Below are positions 5,684 to 12,737 of a stretch of DNA of 20,388 nucleotides, piece after piece. This DNA is from UBA1732 sp045114235 (GTDB lineage Bacteria > Verrucomicrobiota > Lentisphaeria > Victivallales > UBA1829), in the NCBI GenBank assembly GCA_045114235.1, contig JBGUKB010000109.1:1-20388 (forward strand), given 5' to 3'. The notes below the pieces were generated by a model that worked only from the letters and a program-made list of their open reading frames with translations, was not told the DNA's origin and ran no database searches. Position 1 is the first letter of the stretch, and every line of letters starts with the position of its first letter. Both the position numbers and the translations under genes were made by a program.

Positions 5684-8600
5684 TCATTTTCCTTTCTTGG
5701 CCGGGGCGGCGGGTTTTGCCTTTTTGCGCGGCGTCTTCTTCTCCGGGGCGTCTCCGGCCTGCGCGACGGACGCAGACGAGACTTTGACCCGGAGTTTCTG
5801 CGGTTTCGCCGGACGGAAGTTCTTCGGCGCGGCCTTGCGTGCGGGCTTTTTATGCGACGAAGCGGAAACGGGGTTTTCCGCCTTCACGGGAGCATGAAGC
5901 GAGATCACCGGGCCATCCACGGCTTCGTTCGAGGTCGATATCTTCACGTCGAGGTGCATTTTTTCCGACGCCTTGAACGACTTTGCCGGGGCGGGTTTCT
6001 GAGGTTCCGGCAGGGAGTGCTGTTCGGGCGCTTTGAGCGGGGGTTGGCCGACCGTGAACGAGGCGTTCGGTTTTTTCCCGTAATTCACGACCAGCATCGG
6101 CATCCTGAACTCGAACTGCGAGGCGGGATGATGCTCCGGCTTCGGCGGTTCCGGCTTCTTTTCTTCGGCGGGCGCGGGCTCCGGCTTCTTCGCTTCCGGT
6201 GCGGACGGTTTTTCCTCCGGTTTCGCCTCGGATTCCGGTTTCGCCTCGGATTGAACAGGTTTCGCGGGTTCCGTTGGCTTTGCAGTGGGCTTGGCGGCGG
6301 GCTTTTCCTCGGCAGGTTTCTCTTCAGCGGGCTTCTCCGCCTCCGGCGCGGCCGGCTTATTATCCGACTTGGCTTCGGGCTTGGAATCCGGCTTCCGTTC
6401 CGGCTTCTTGTCCTCGGGTTCGACCTTCTGGAACAGATAATCGTCGTACTCGTAGAACTCGTCCTTGACCTTCTCGGCGCGTTTCGGGACGTACGGCTTC
6501 ACATTCTTCGGCATCGCGATCTTCAGCACCTCGTCGATGGTGCGGACGAAGTGGAACGTGATCCTGCTGCGGACCTCCTGCGGGACGTCCTCCAGGTCCT
6601 TCTCGTTGTCGGCGGGCAGCACGACGTCGCGGATCCCGGCACGGAGCGCCGCGATCACCTTCTCGCGGACGCCGCCGATGGGCGTGACCTTGCCGCTGAG
6701 GGTGATCTCGCCGGTCATGGAGAGGCGCGGCCGTACAGGCTTGCCCGTGAGGAGCGAGACGATGGCGGTGGCGAGCGTAACGCCCGCGGAAGGGCCGTCC
6801 TTCGGCGTGGCGCCGTCCGGCACATGGATATGAAAATCGTTTTCCTTGAAAAGCTTCTGATTAATGCCGAGCGCTTTGGCGTGTCCGCGGACGTAGCTGA
6901 ACGCCGCGAGCGCGCTTTCCTTCATGACATCGCCGAGCGAACCTGTGAGCTTCAGTTCGCCGCGGCCGGGCATCTTTGCGGCCTCGACCTCCAGCGTGGT
7001 GCCGCCGTAGCTGGTCCAAGCCATGCCGGTCACGATACCGACGCGCGGGATGTTCTCGCTCTCGTCGCTGGTGAACTTGCGCGGGCCGAGCAGTTCGCGG
7101 ACCAGCGCATCGTCCACGACGACCGGCTTTTCAGGCGGCTGGCCGCCGTTCTGCTCCACGAATCTGCGGACGAGCTTGCGGCAGACCGAAGCGATCGTGC
7201 GTTCCAGGCTGCGGACGCCGGACTCCATGGTGTAATGCTCGATGATCTCGAACGCGGCGCTGTGCTTGAAGCGCACGAAGGAGTTGTCGAGGCCGTTTTC
7301 GACCATCTGGCGCGGGATGAGGTAGCGTTTCGCGATCTGCTCCTTTTCGAGCGCGGTGTAACCGGGCAGACGGATGATCTCCATGCGGTCGAGCAGCGGA
7401 CGCGGGATGGTCTCCAGCATGTTCGCGGTCGCGATGAACATGACTTTGCTGAGGTCGTAGTCGACCTCGAGATAATGGTCGTTGAACGCCTTGTTCTGCT
7501 CCGGGTCGAGCACTTCGAGCAGCGCGGACGCGGGATCGCCCTTGTAGTCGCTGCCGAGCTTGTCGAGCTCGTCCAGCATGAACACCGGATTGACCGTCCC
7601 GGCGCGTTTCATGCCCTGGATGATGCGTCCGGGGAGCGCGCCGATGTAGGTGCGGCGGTGGCCGCGTATCTCTGCCTCGTCGCGGATGCCGCCGAGCGAC
7701 ATGCGGACGAACTTGCGGTTGAGGGAGACGGCGATGGAGCGGCCGAGCGAGGTCTTGCCGACGCCGGGCGGCCCGATGAAGCAGATGATGGGGGACTTGC
7801 TGTTCTTCTTGAGCTGGTGGACTGCGAGGAATTCGAGGATGCGCTCCTTCACGTCCTTCAGGCCGTAGTGGTCGGCGTCGAGTACGGAGGCGGCGACCTG
7901 CACGTCGGCGCGCTCCTCGGTCGCCTGCGTCCACGGCACGCTGAGCAGCCAGTCGATGTAGGTGTAGGAGATGTTGTACTCCGGCGAGGAGGGGGGGACC
8001 ATGTTGAGGCGTTCGAGCTCCTTGGTCACGACCTTGTACGGAGCTTCCGGTAGATGCGCCTTTTCGATGCGCTCCGAGATCGCGACCACGTCCGGGTTGC
8101 GGTTGTCCTCGCCGAGCTCCTCGCGAATCTGCTTGAGCTGTTCGCGCAGGAAGAACTCTCTCTGCTGCTTCGACATGGCGTCGTGGACCTGGCGCTGGAT
8201 CTCGGAGCCAAGGCGCAGGACCTCGAGCTCGCGGTTGAGCAGGATCGTCAGAAAATGCAGGCGCTCCTGGAGTTTCAGCTCGGTAAGCAGGACGACCTTT
8301 TCCGCGAAGGAGATGTTGAGCGTATCGGCGATCACGTCCGCGATGCGCGAATTGTCCGTCATGTTCAGCACGGCGATCTTCAGTTCCTCCGGGAAATTCG
8401 GCGCGAACGAGATGACCTCCTGGAACTGCTTGGTCGCGTTGCGGACCATCGCCGCGGTCTCCATCGACGTGTCCGGGGCGTCGGAAAGCCGATGCACCTT
8501 CATGACCATGTACGGCTTGCCCGGCACGACCGTCATGAAACGGCAGCGCGCGATGCCGCGCACGAGCACGCGGACCGTGCCGTCCGGAAACTTCAGGGTC

Positions 8601-9001
8601 TTCACAATGCGGGCGAGCGCGCCGACGGACGCGATCCTGCGCTTATTAAGCAGGAACGAGCTCGTGTTCGGGTCGAACGCCTTGCCCTTGATCAGGCCAC
8701 GCATGGATTCGTCGTCCGGGATCTCCGGGAACAGCGCGATCATTCGGTCGCCGGACGAGGCGGCGTCCATCATCGAGATCATGCCGGGGTCATTCAGGAC
8801 GAGCGGCGTGAGGGCGTGGGGAAACACGACGATGCCGCCCAGGATGAGAGCGGGCGCGTCGATGATGCGATCCTCCGGAGAGTCGTCATGGGACGGATCA
8901 TTTCCTTTTTCTCCTGAAACCGTAATGCTGAGCGGAGCAAAGGACGCCTGGTCCTTCGCCTCCGTGAATTCCATGTTCTGATTGTCTTTGTCGTCTTTCA
9001 T
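5684..9001 (-). CDS. lon: ATP-dependent protease Lon with a long low-complexity C-terminal extension
   Basis: The protein has 1105 residues, against roughly 780-820 in ordinary LonA. The N-terminal substrate-binding domain starts near residue 48 (APALILGGIVVFPHALTPL). Walker A is GPPGVGKT at 410-417 and Walker B is VFMLDE at 473-478. The serine protease domain has DGPSAG at 735-740 (Ser738) and Lys771 in LSGKVTPIGG. The core ends near residue 835. About 270 residues then follow, rich in Pro, Lys, Glu and Ala. They are broken only by a less biased patch near 960-990 and end in a basic, histone-H1-like tail. It degrades misfolded and regulatory proteins. The ATG at 9001 has AGGAAGG close upstream. 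An open extension further upstream overlaps the divergent promoter region and is rejected. It leads the operon that ends with hpt. Confidence 0.95.
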   Translation of the reverse strand: MKDDKDNQNMEFTEAKDQASFAPLSITVSGEKGNDPSHDDSPEDRIIDAPALILGGIVVFPHALTPLVLNDPGMISMMDAASSGDRMIALFPEIPDDESMRGLIKGKAFDPNTSSFLLNKRRIASVGALARIVKTLKFPDGTVRVLVRGIARCRFMTVVPGKPYMVMKVHRLSDAPDTSMETAAMVRNATKQFQEVISFAPNFPEELKIAVLNMTDNSRIADVIADTLNISFAEKVVLLTELKLQERLHFLTILLNRELEVLRLGSEIQRQVHDAMSKQQREFFLREQLKQIREELGEDNRNPDVVAISERIEKAHLPEAPYKVVTKELERLNMVPPSSPEYNISYTYIDWLLSVPWTQATEERADVQVAASVLDADHYGLKDVKERILEFLAVHQLKKNSKSPIICFIGPPGVGKTSLGRSIAVSLNRKFVRMSLGGIRDEAEIRGHRRTYIGALPGRIIQGMKRAGTVNPVFMLDELDKLGSDYKGDPASALLEVLDPEQNKAFNDHYLEVDYDLSKVMFIATANMLETIPRPLLDRMEIIRLPGYTALEKEQIAKRYLIPRQMVENGLDNSFVRFKHSAAFEIIEHYTMESGVRSLERTIASVCRKLVRRFVEQNGGQPPEKPVVVDDALVRELLGPRKFTSDESENIPRVGIVTGMAWTSYGGTTLEVEAAKMPGRGELKLTGSLGDVMKESALAAFSYVRGHAKALGINQKLFKENDFHIHVPDGATPKDGPSAGVTLATAIVSLLTGKPVRPRLSMTGEITLSGKVTPIGGVREKVIAALRAGIRDVVLPADNEKDLEDVPQEVRSRITFHFVRTIDEVLKIAMPKNVKPYVPKRAEKVKDEFYEYDDYLFQKVEPEDKKPERKPDSKPEAKSDNKPAAPEAEKPAEEKPAEEKPAAKPTAKPTEPAKPVQSEAKPESEAKPEEKPSAPEAKKPEPAPAEEKKPEPPKPEHHPASQFEFRMPMLVVNYGKKPNASFTVGQPPLKAPEQHSLPEPQKPAPAKSFKASEKMHLDVKISTSNEAVDGPVISLHAPVKAENPVSASSHKKPARKAAPKNFRPAKPQKLRVKVSSASVAQAGDAPEKKTPRKKAKPAAPAKKGK

Positions 9002-9034
9002 TGTTGCCCTTCCTGACGGGCTTTGGTGCCCCGC

Positions 9035-9071
9035 CGTTACATAATGTAACGCGTCAACGCGCGTTTCGCAA
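9035..9071 (-). promoter_or_regulatory. lon promoter with a 17-bp palindrome over the -10 box
   Basis: On the minus strand TTGCGA (9071-9066) and TACATT (9048-9043) are 17 nt apart, placing the start near 9036, about 35 nt before the lon ATG. The perfect palindrome CGTTACATTATGTAACG (8-bp arms, one central base, 9035-9051) covers the -10 box and start site. It is well placed to be a repressor operator. It does not match the CIRCE heat-shock operator. Confidence 0.6.
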
Positions 9072-9173
9072 GTGAAAAAAGCGTTTTTGTGCCCGCTTTC
9101 GCATTTTTTTCGGGAAAGATGCGAACAACCGGCGCCGTCCGGAAGAAAAAAGCGTGCCGCAGACACAAAAACC

Positions 9174-9201
9174 TTGAAAAAACGGATTCCGCATGTACAG
9201 T
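9174..9201 (+). promoter_or_regulatory. Probable promoter of the O-antigen-ligase-like gene and downstream genes
   Basis: TTGAAA at 9174-9179 is followed after 16 nt by TACAGT at 9196-9201, giving a start near 9208 and a leader of about 35 nt. GGAG at 9230-9233 is 9 nt before the ATG at 9243. The -10 box is only a moderate match. It is divergent from the lon promoter, about 100 bp away. Confidence 0.5.
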
Positions 9202-9242
9202 ATTTAGATTGCCATTTTTCAGTGTAACTGGAGAAAAACGTC

Positions 9243-11243
9243 ATGCCGAACGAGGAGACAACCACACGCAGCGCCATGACCGCCGCAGTGTTCATTTTCC
9301 TGGCCGCTCTGTTGGTCTGCCCGGGGATGCTCCTCTGCGTGCCGTCGTGGTCGTTCCGTTTCTTCGAGACCGGCACAATCGTGCTCGCGATGGCGGGCGC
9401 GGCCCTGCTTTTTCCGCAGCGTGTCATGGCGGTTTACGACCATCTCCCGCGCGGCCTGCTTTTCGCCGCCGGGATCCTGCTCGGTATCGGGGTGTGGCAC
9501 GGGCTCCGGCACGCGGGACAGTACAACGCCGCGGAAACGGGCGAGCTTTTCCTTTCGGTCGCCGTTCCGTTCGCCGTCTGCACCTTCGCCCACGAGCTCA
9601 AACGTCTTCTGCCGTGGTTTCTGACGCTCCTCTGGCTGATCGACGTCGCGCTCGGATTCGTCGAGTATTACGGGCTGCACTGGATGCTCTTCGGCCTGCC
9701 ACAGAACATCAACTGGAACGCTGCGCTGCTCGCCGTCACCGCGCCGTTCGCAATCCTGACGGCATGGAAATGGTGTCCCTCCGAGGAAAATTGGAGTGTG
9801 AACGCTCTCTGGCGCAACGGGACTCTCCTCCTCGTCGCAGGCATAACCGTCTGGCAAATCGCGCTGACGGACTCGCGCGGCACGCTTCTTGGCATCGCGG
9901 CAGCCGGAGCGCTGTGGGGATTCCTGAAGCTGAAACACCGCGGACGCCGCCTGACGCTGTTCGCCGTGCTGACGGCGGCCATCGTCGGCTCGCTCTGGTT
10001 CGCGTTCTTCGTTCCTCACGACCGCATCCTGGAGAACCTTTCCCGCGACGAACGCGTCTTCCTGGCGAACACGACCATGAGCATGATCGCCGAACAGCCG
10101 GAAATCGGGTTCGGCGCGCCGTCGTTCGAACAGGAATACCTGAACTTCCGCCGTCCGGAGTTTTTCTCCATGCGGCACTCCGCCGTGCGCGTCGACCATC
10201 CGCACAACCACCTGCTCTACATCGCGGCGACGTCCGGCATCCTCGGGCTGCTCTGCTGGCTTTATCTTGTGCTGGAGCCCATGTTTTTCGCCGCGAAACG
10301 CATCGCCGGAGAAACCTGGGTCCGCACGGACGAAAAAATGCCGGCGGGGATGACGGCCTGGGAATTCCGGAACTGCGGAATGGACGATGAAACAAGGCTT
10401 TCAATGCTGTGCCTCGCCGGGCTGCTCGTTCATGCGCAGTTTGACCTCGTGCTCTTCCGCTGGCCGACCAACCTCCTCGTCATGATCTTCCTCGGACTCC
10501 TCATCCACGAACGCGAAGGCGCGCCCGCGCCGTTCTGGAGGCCGCCGGCCATTTTGAGGCGGTTCCGCTGGGAGTTTCTGAAGAAGCTTGAACGAAGCCG
10601 TCCGCCGGAGCAACGCACGGGACGCCTGATCCGGCCCGCGCTCTTCTCACTCGGAGTCGTCCTGCTCGGAACCGCCCTCTTCTCCGCGTTCGCGAACCTG
10701 GCGGCGGAATCGATCGCCTGGCACGCGGACAACGTCGCACTGGAAGGGCGGCACGACGACGCGGCGCGGCTCTACCTCATGGCTGCGTCCATGCCCGGTT
10801 CGAGCCTGCCGCTCAAATCCCGCGCGCTCAACCATGCTTCGCTTCACGACACGGCGCACGCTTCGCGCTACTACGCCATGTTCGCCTCGAGCAGCACGCC
10901 CGACTTCGGCTACGTCAACGATTATTTCGCCCGTGCATGCGTGCTCGGCGGGCATCCGGCGGACGCCGTACCCTTCCTCAAACGCGCCATGGCCCTGCGT
11001 CCGCGGTCCGTCCTGCCGCTTCTCATGCTCGCGGACGTCTACGAACGCCTCGGAAGCAGGGGCGCGGTCGACGCCGCGCGGGAACGCCTCGAACAACTTA
11101 TGGCATACCGGCATCTCGAGCCGGAAGACCTCGAAACGATCTTCAATGATCAGAACCTGGACCTGCACACATGGTACAAACGCGATCCGGTCCTCATGAA
11201 GGAGTTCACGGACAAAAACACTTTGAAGGATAATGACCAGTGA
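9243..11243 (+). CDS. O-antigen ligase-like (WaaL/Wzy_C) polytopic membrane protein with C-terminal TPR-like region
   Basis: This 666-residue protein has about ten hydrophobic segments between residues 12 and 420 and one more near 464-486. The family signatures are SRGT at 211-214 and the His-rich loop HPHNHLLYIAATSGILG at 319-335. The latter corresponds to the periplasmic motif of O-antigen ligases and Wzy_C polymerases. The C-terminal 180 residues (about 490-620) are helical with TPR-like units, for example HPADAVPFLKRAMALRPRSV. They probably face the periplasm. It likely joins or polymerises surface glycan on a lipid carrier or lipid A core, which fits rfaE2 across the divergent promoter. 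A protein O-oligosaccharyltransferase or another polysaccharide polymerase cannot be excluded. Its TGA overlaps the GTG start of murD. Confidence 0.8.
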   Translation: MPNEETTTRSAMTAAVFIFLAALLVCPGMLLCVPSWSFRFFETGTIVLAMAGAALLFPQRVMAVYDHLPRGLLFAAGILLGIGVWHGLRHAGQYNAAETGELFLSVAVPFAVCTFAHELKRLLPWFLTLLWLIDVALGFVEYYGLHWMLFGLPQNINWNAALLAVTAPFAILTAWKWCPSEENWSVNALWRNGTLLLVAGITVWQIALTDSRGTLLGIAAAGALWGFLKLKHRGRRLTLFAVLTAAIVGSLWFAFFVPHDRILENLSRDERVFLANTTMSMIAEQPEIGFGAPSFEQEYLNFRRPEFFSMRHSAVRVDHPHNHLLYIAATSGILGLLCWLYLVLEPMFFAAKRIAGETWVRTDEKMPAGMTAWEFRNCGMDDETRLSMLCLAGLLVHAQFDLVLFRWPTNLLVMIFLGLLIHEREGAPAPFWRPPAILRRFRWEFLKKLERSRPPEQRTGRLIRPALFSLGVVLLGTALFSAFANLAAESIAWHADNVALEGRHDDAARLYLMAASMPGSSLPLKSRALNHASLHDTAHASRYYAMFASSSTPDFGYVNDYFARACVLGGHPADAVPFLKRAMALRPRSVLPLLMLADVYERLGSRGAVDAARERLEQLMAYRHLEPEDLETIFNDQNLDLHTWYKRDPVLMKEFTDKNTLKDNDQ

Positions 11244-12634
11244 CAGACAAACCTGAAACCATGACCCTCATTGCCGGGTGCGGCGTCAGCGGACGCGCCG
11301 CCGCCAGACTCGCCGCCCGCCTCGGCATCTCGTTCGCCCTGCTCGACGAACAGGACAACGATTCCCTGCGGGCATTTGCCGCCTCTCTTCCGAAACAGCC
11401 CGAAGCCGTGTATTTCGGATTCCGGGCGCAGGACGAATTGCCTCACTTCGAATGTACTGTGCTCAGCCCCGGATTCCGCGCCGGAAACCCCGTCCGGGCA
11501 AAACTCGCCGAAGTCTCGGACCGTCTCGTCGGCGAACTCGAGTTCGCGCTCGAATCCTGCGGAAAACCGTTCGTCGGCATCACCGGGACCAACGGCAAGA
11601 CGACCACGACCGAGCTGACCGCCGAGCTTTTCCGCGCCGCCGGAGTCCGGGCGTGCGCCTGCGGCAACAACGGATACGCCATGAGCGACGCCGCGATCGA
11701 CTGCCTCGACGGCAAGCTCAACCTCCCCGTCGTCGAGATCAGCTCGTTCCAGCTCGAGATCATGCCCGTGCCGCATCCGGCGGCCGCGGCGGTCCTGAAC
11801 CTGGCGTCCGACCACATCGACCGTCACGGCAGCATGGAGGCGTACGCCGCCGCGAAGTTCAAGCTGCTCGGCGATCCCGGCGCCGTCTGCGTGGTGAACG
11901 CGCTCATCCTCGACCGCTTCAAGCCCTCCGCACCAGGACAGAAGCTTTATACGTTTTCGGCGAACCTGCCGGCCGATTTCACAGCGCAGAACGGCATGCT
12001 TTCTTTCCGCGGACGCGCCATAGTCACTGCTGAACGGCTCGCGTTGAAGGGCGTCCATAATCTGGAGAATGCGCTCGCCGCTCTCGCGCTTCTTGCATCG
12101 GTTCAGGGCGAGGATACCGTGTTCGCCCCAGCCGTAACCGACGCCCTCGTGAAATTCGAGTCCGGGCCGCACAGGCTGGAACGTTTCCTGACTTCAAACG
12201 GCGTGCAGTACATCAATGATTCGAAGGCGACCAATCCGCATGCCGTGAACGCCGCGCTCGCCTCGGTCGGCGGCGATCACAACGTGGTCATCCTGCTCGG
12301 CGGACTGGACAAGGACATGGATTTCGAGGAACTCGCACCGAGCCTGAAACACCTGAAACACGCCGTCGTCTTCGGTTCGTGCGGACAGAAGATCGCCGCA
12401 TACCTCGAACAGAAATCCATACCGTTCTCCATGTGCGCGACATTCCCGGAGGCCGTCGAAAAAGCGGTTTCCGCCGCGTCGTCCGGCGACGTCGTGCTGC
12501 TGTCGCCCGCCACAGCCAGCATGGACATGTTCCGCGACTACCGGGACCGTGGCGACCAGTTCAAAGCATTATGCCGGAAATTTGCCGTGCCGGAGAAAAC
12601 AGACATGGAACAAACCGCGAAACCGCGTGTCTAA
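11240..12634 (+). CDS. murD: UDP-N-acetylmuramoyl-L-alanine--D-glutamate ligase
   Basis: This 464-residue Mur ligase has a full set of motifs. The N-terminal nucleotide-binding loop is AGCGVSGRAAARL at 12-24. The ATP-binding P-loop is GTNGKT at 116-121. EISSFQLE is at 166-173, and SDHIDRHGSMEAYAAAKFKLL at 190-210 contains the Lys expected to be carbamylated. DSKATNPH is at 327-334, GGLDKDMDFE at 354-363, and LSPATASMDMF at 421-431. It adds D-glutamate to UDP-MurNAc-L-Ala in the cytoplasm during peptidoglycan synthesis. The start is GTG at 11240 with AAGGA 9 nt upstream. It overlaps the previous stop as GTGA, so translation is probably coupled. No other mur, fts or ddl genes are present, so murD sits apart from any dcw cluster in this window. 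Confidence 0.95.
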   Translation: MTDKPETMTLIAGCGVSGRAAARLAARLGISFALLDEQDNDSLRAFAASLPKQPEAVYFGFRAQDELPHFECTVLSPGFRAGNPVRAKLAEVSDRLVGELEFALESCGKPFVGITGTNGKTTTTELTAELFRAAGVRACACGNNGYAMSDAAIDCLDGKLNLPVVEISSFQLEIMPVPHPAAAAVLNLASDHIDRHGSMEAYAAAKFKLLGDPGAVCVVNALILDRFKPSAPGQKLYTFSANLPADFTAQNGMLSFRGRAIVTAERLALKGVHNLENALAALALLASVQGEDTVFAPAVTDALVKFESGPHRLERFLTSNGVQYINDSKATNPHAVNAALASVGGDHNVVILLGGLDKDMDFEELAPSLKHLKHAVVFGSCGQKIAAYLEQKSIPFSMCATFPEAVEKAVSAASSGDVVLLSPATASMDMFRDYRDRGDQFKALCRKFAVPEKTDMEQTAKPRV

Positions 12635-12639
12635 AGGGA

Positions 12640-12719
12640 TTGACGCGGGTGTTCGGTTCCCCGAAAAAATCCGGGCGTCAACCATCTGAAACAGCAACGG
12701 AACGGCGGCGGAATCCGCC
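12640..12719 (+). promoter_or_regulatory. Two inverted repeats in the murD-bat intergenic gap
   Basis: The perfect 7-bp arms TTGACGC (12640-12646) and GCGTCAA (12675-12681) enclose 28 nt with a nested TCGG...CCGA stem. A second hairpin GGCGG-AAT-CCGCC lies at 12707-12719. Neither is followed by a T-run, so they are not standard terminators. They may be an operator, attenuator or mRNA-stability element. I see no convincing -35/-10 pair here. Confidence 0.35.
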
Positions 12720-12737
12720 CGAAAGAAGTATTGCGAC

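Noticed and set aside
5852..8053. Long plus-strand open frame opposite lon
   Set aside because: It lies entirely antisense to the conserved Lon domains. Its product is Arg/Glu/Leu-rich without motifs, as expected from GC-rich codon bias.
9098..9125. 7-bp inverted repeat TTCGCAT/ATGCGAA with a T-rich loop in the lon upstream region
   Set aside because: It lies outside both predicted promoters, has a 14-nt loop and no flanking T-run. It is within what chance gives in such sequence.
9002..9427. N-terminal extension of Lon upstream of the ATG at 9001
   Set aside because: It would overlap both divergent promoters and the O-antigen-ligase-like start, lacks Lon-like sequence, and the ATG at 9001 has its own ribosome site.
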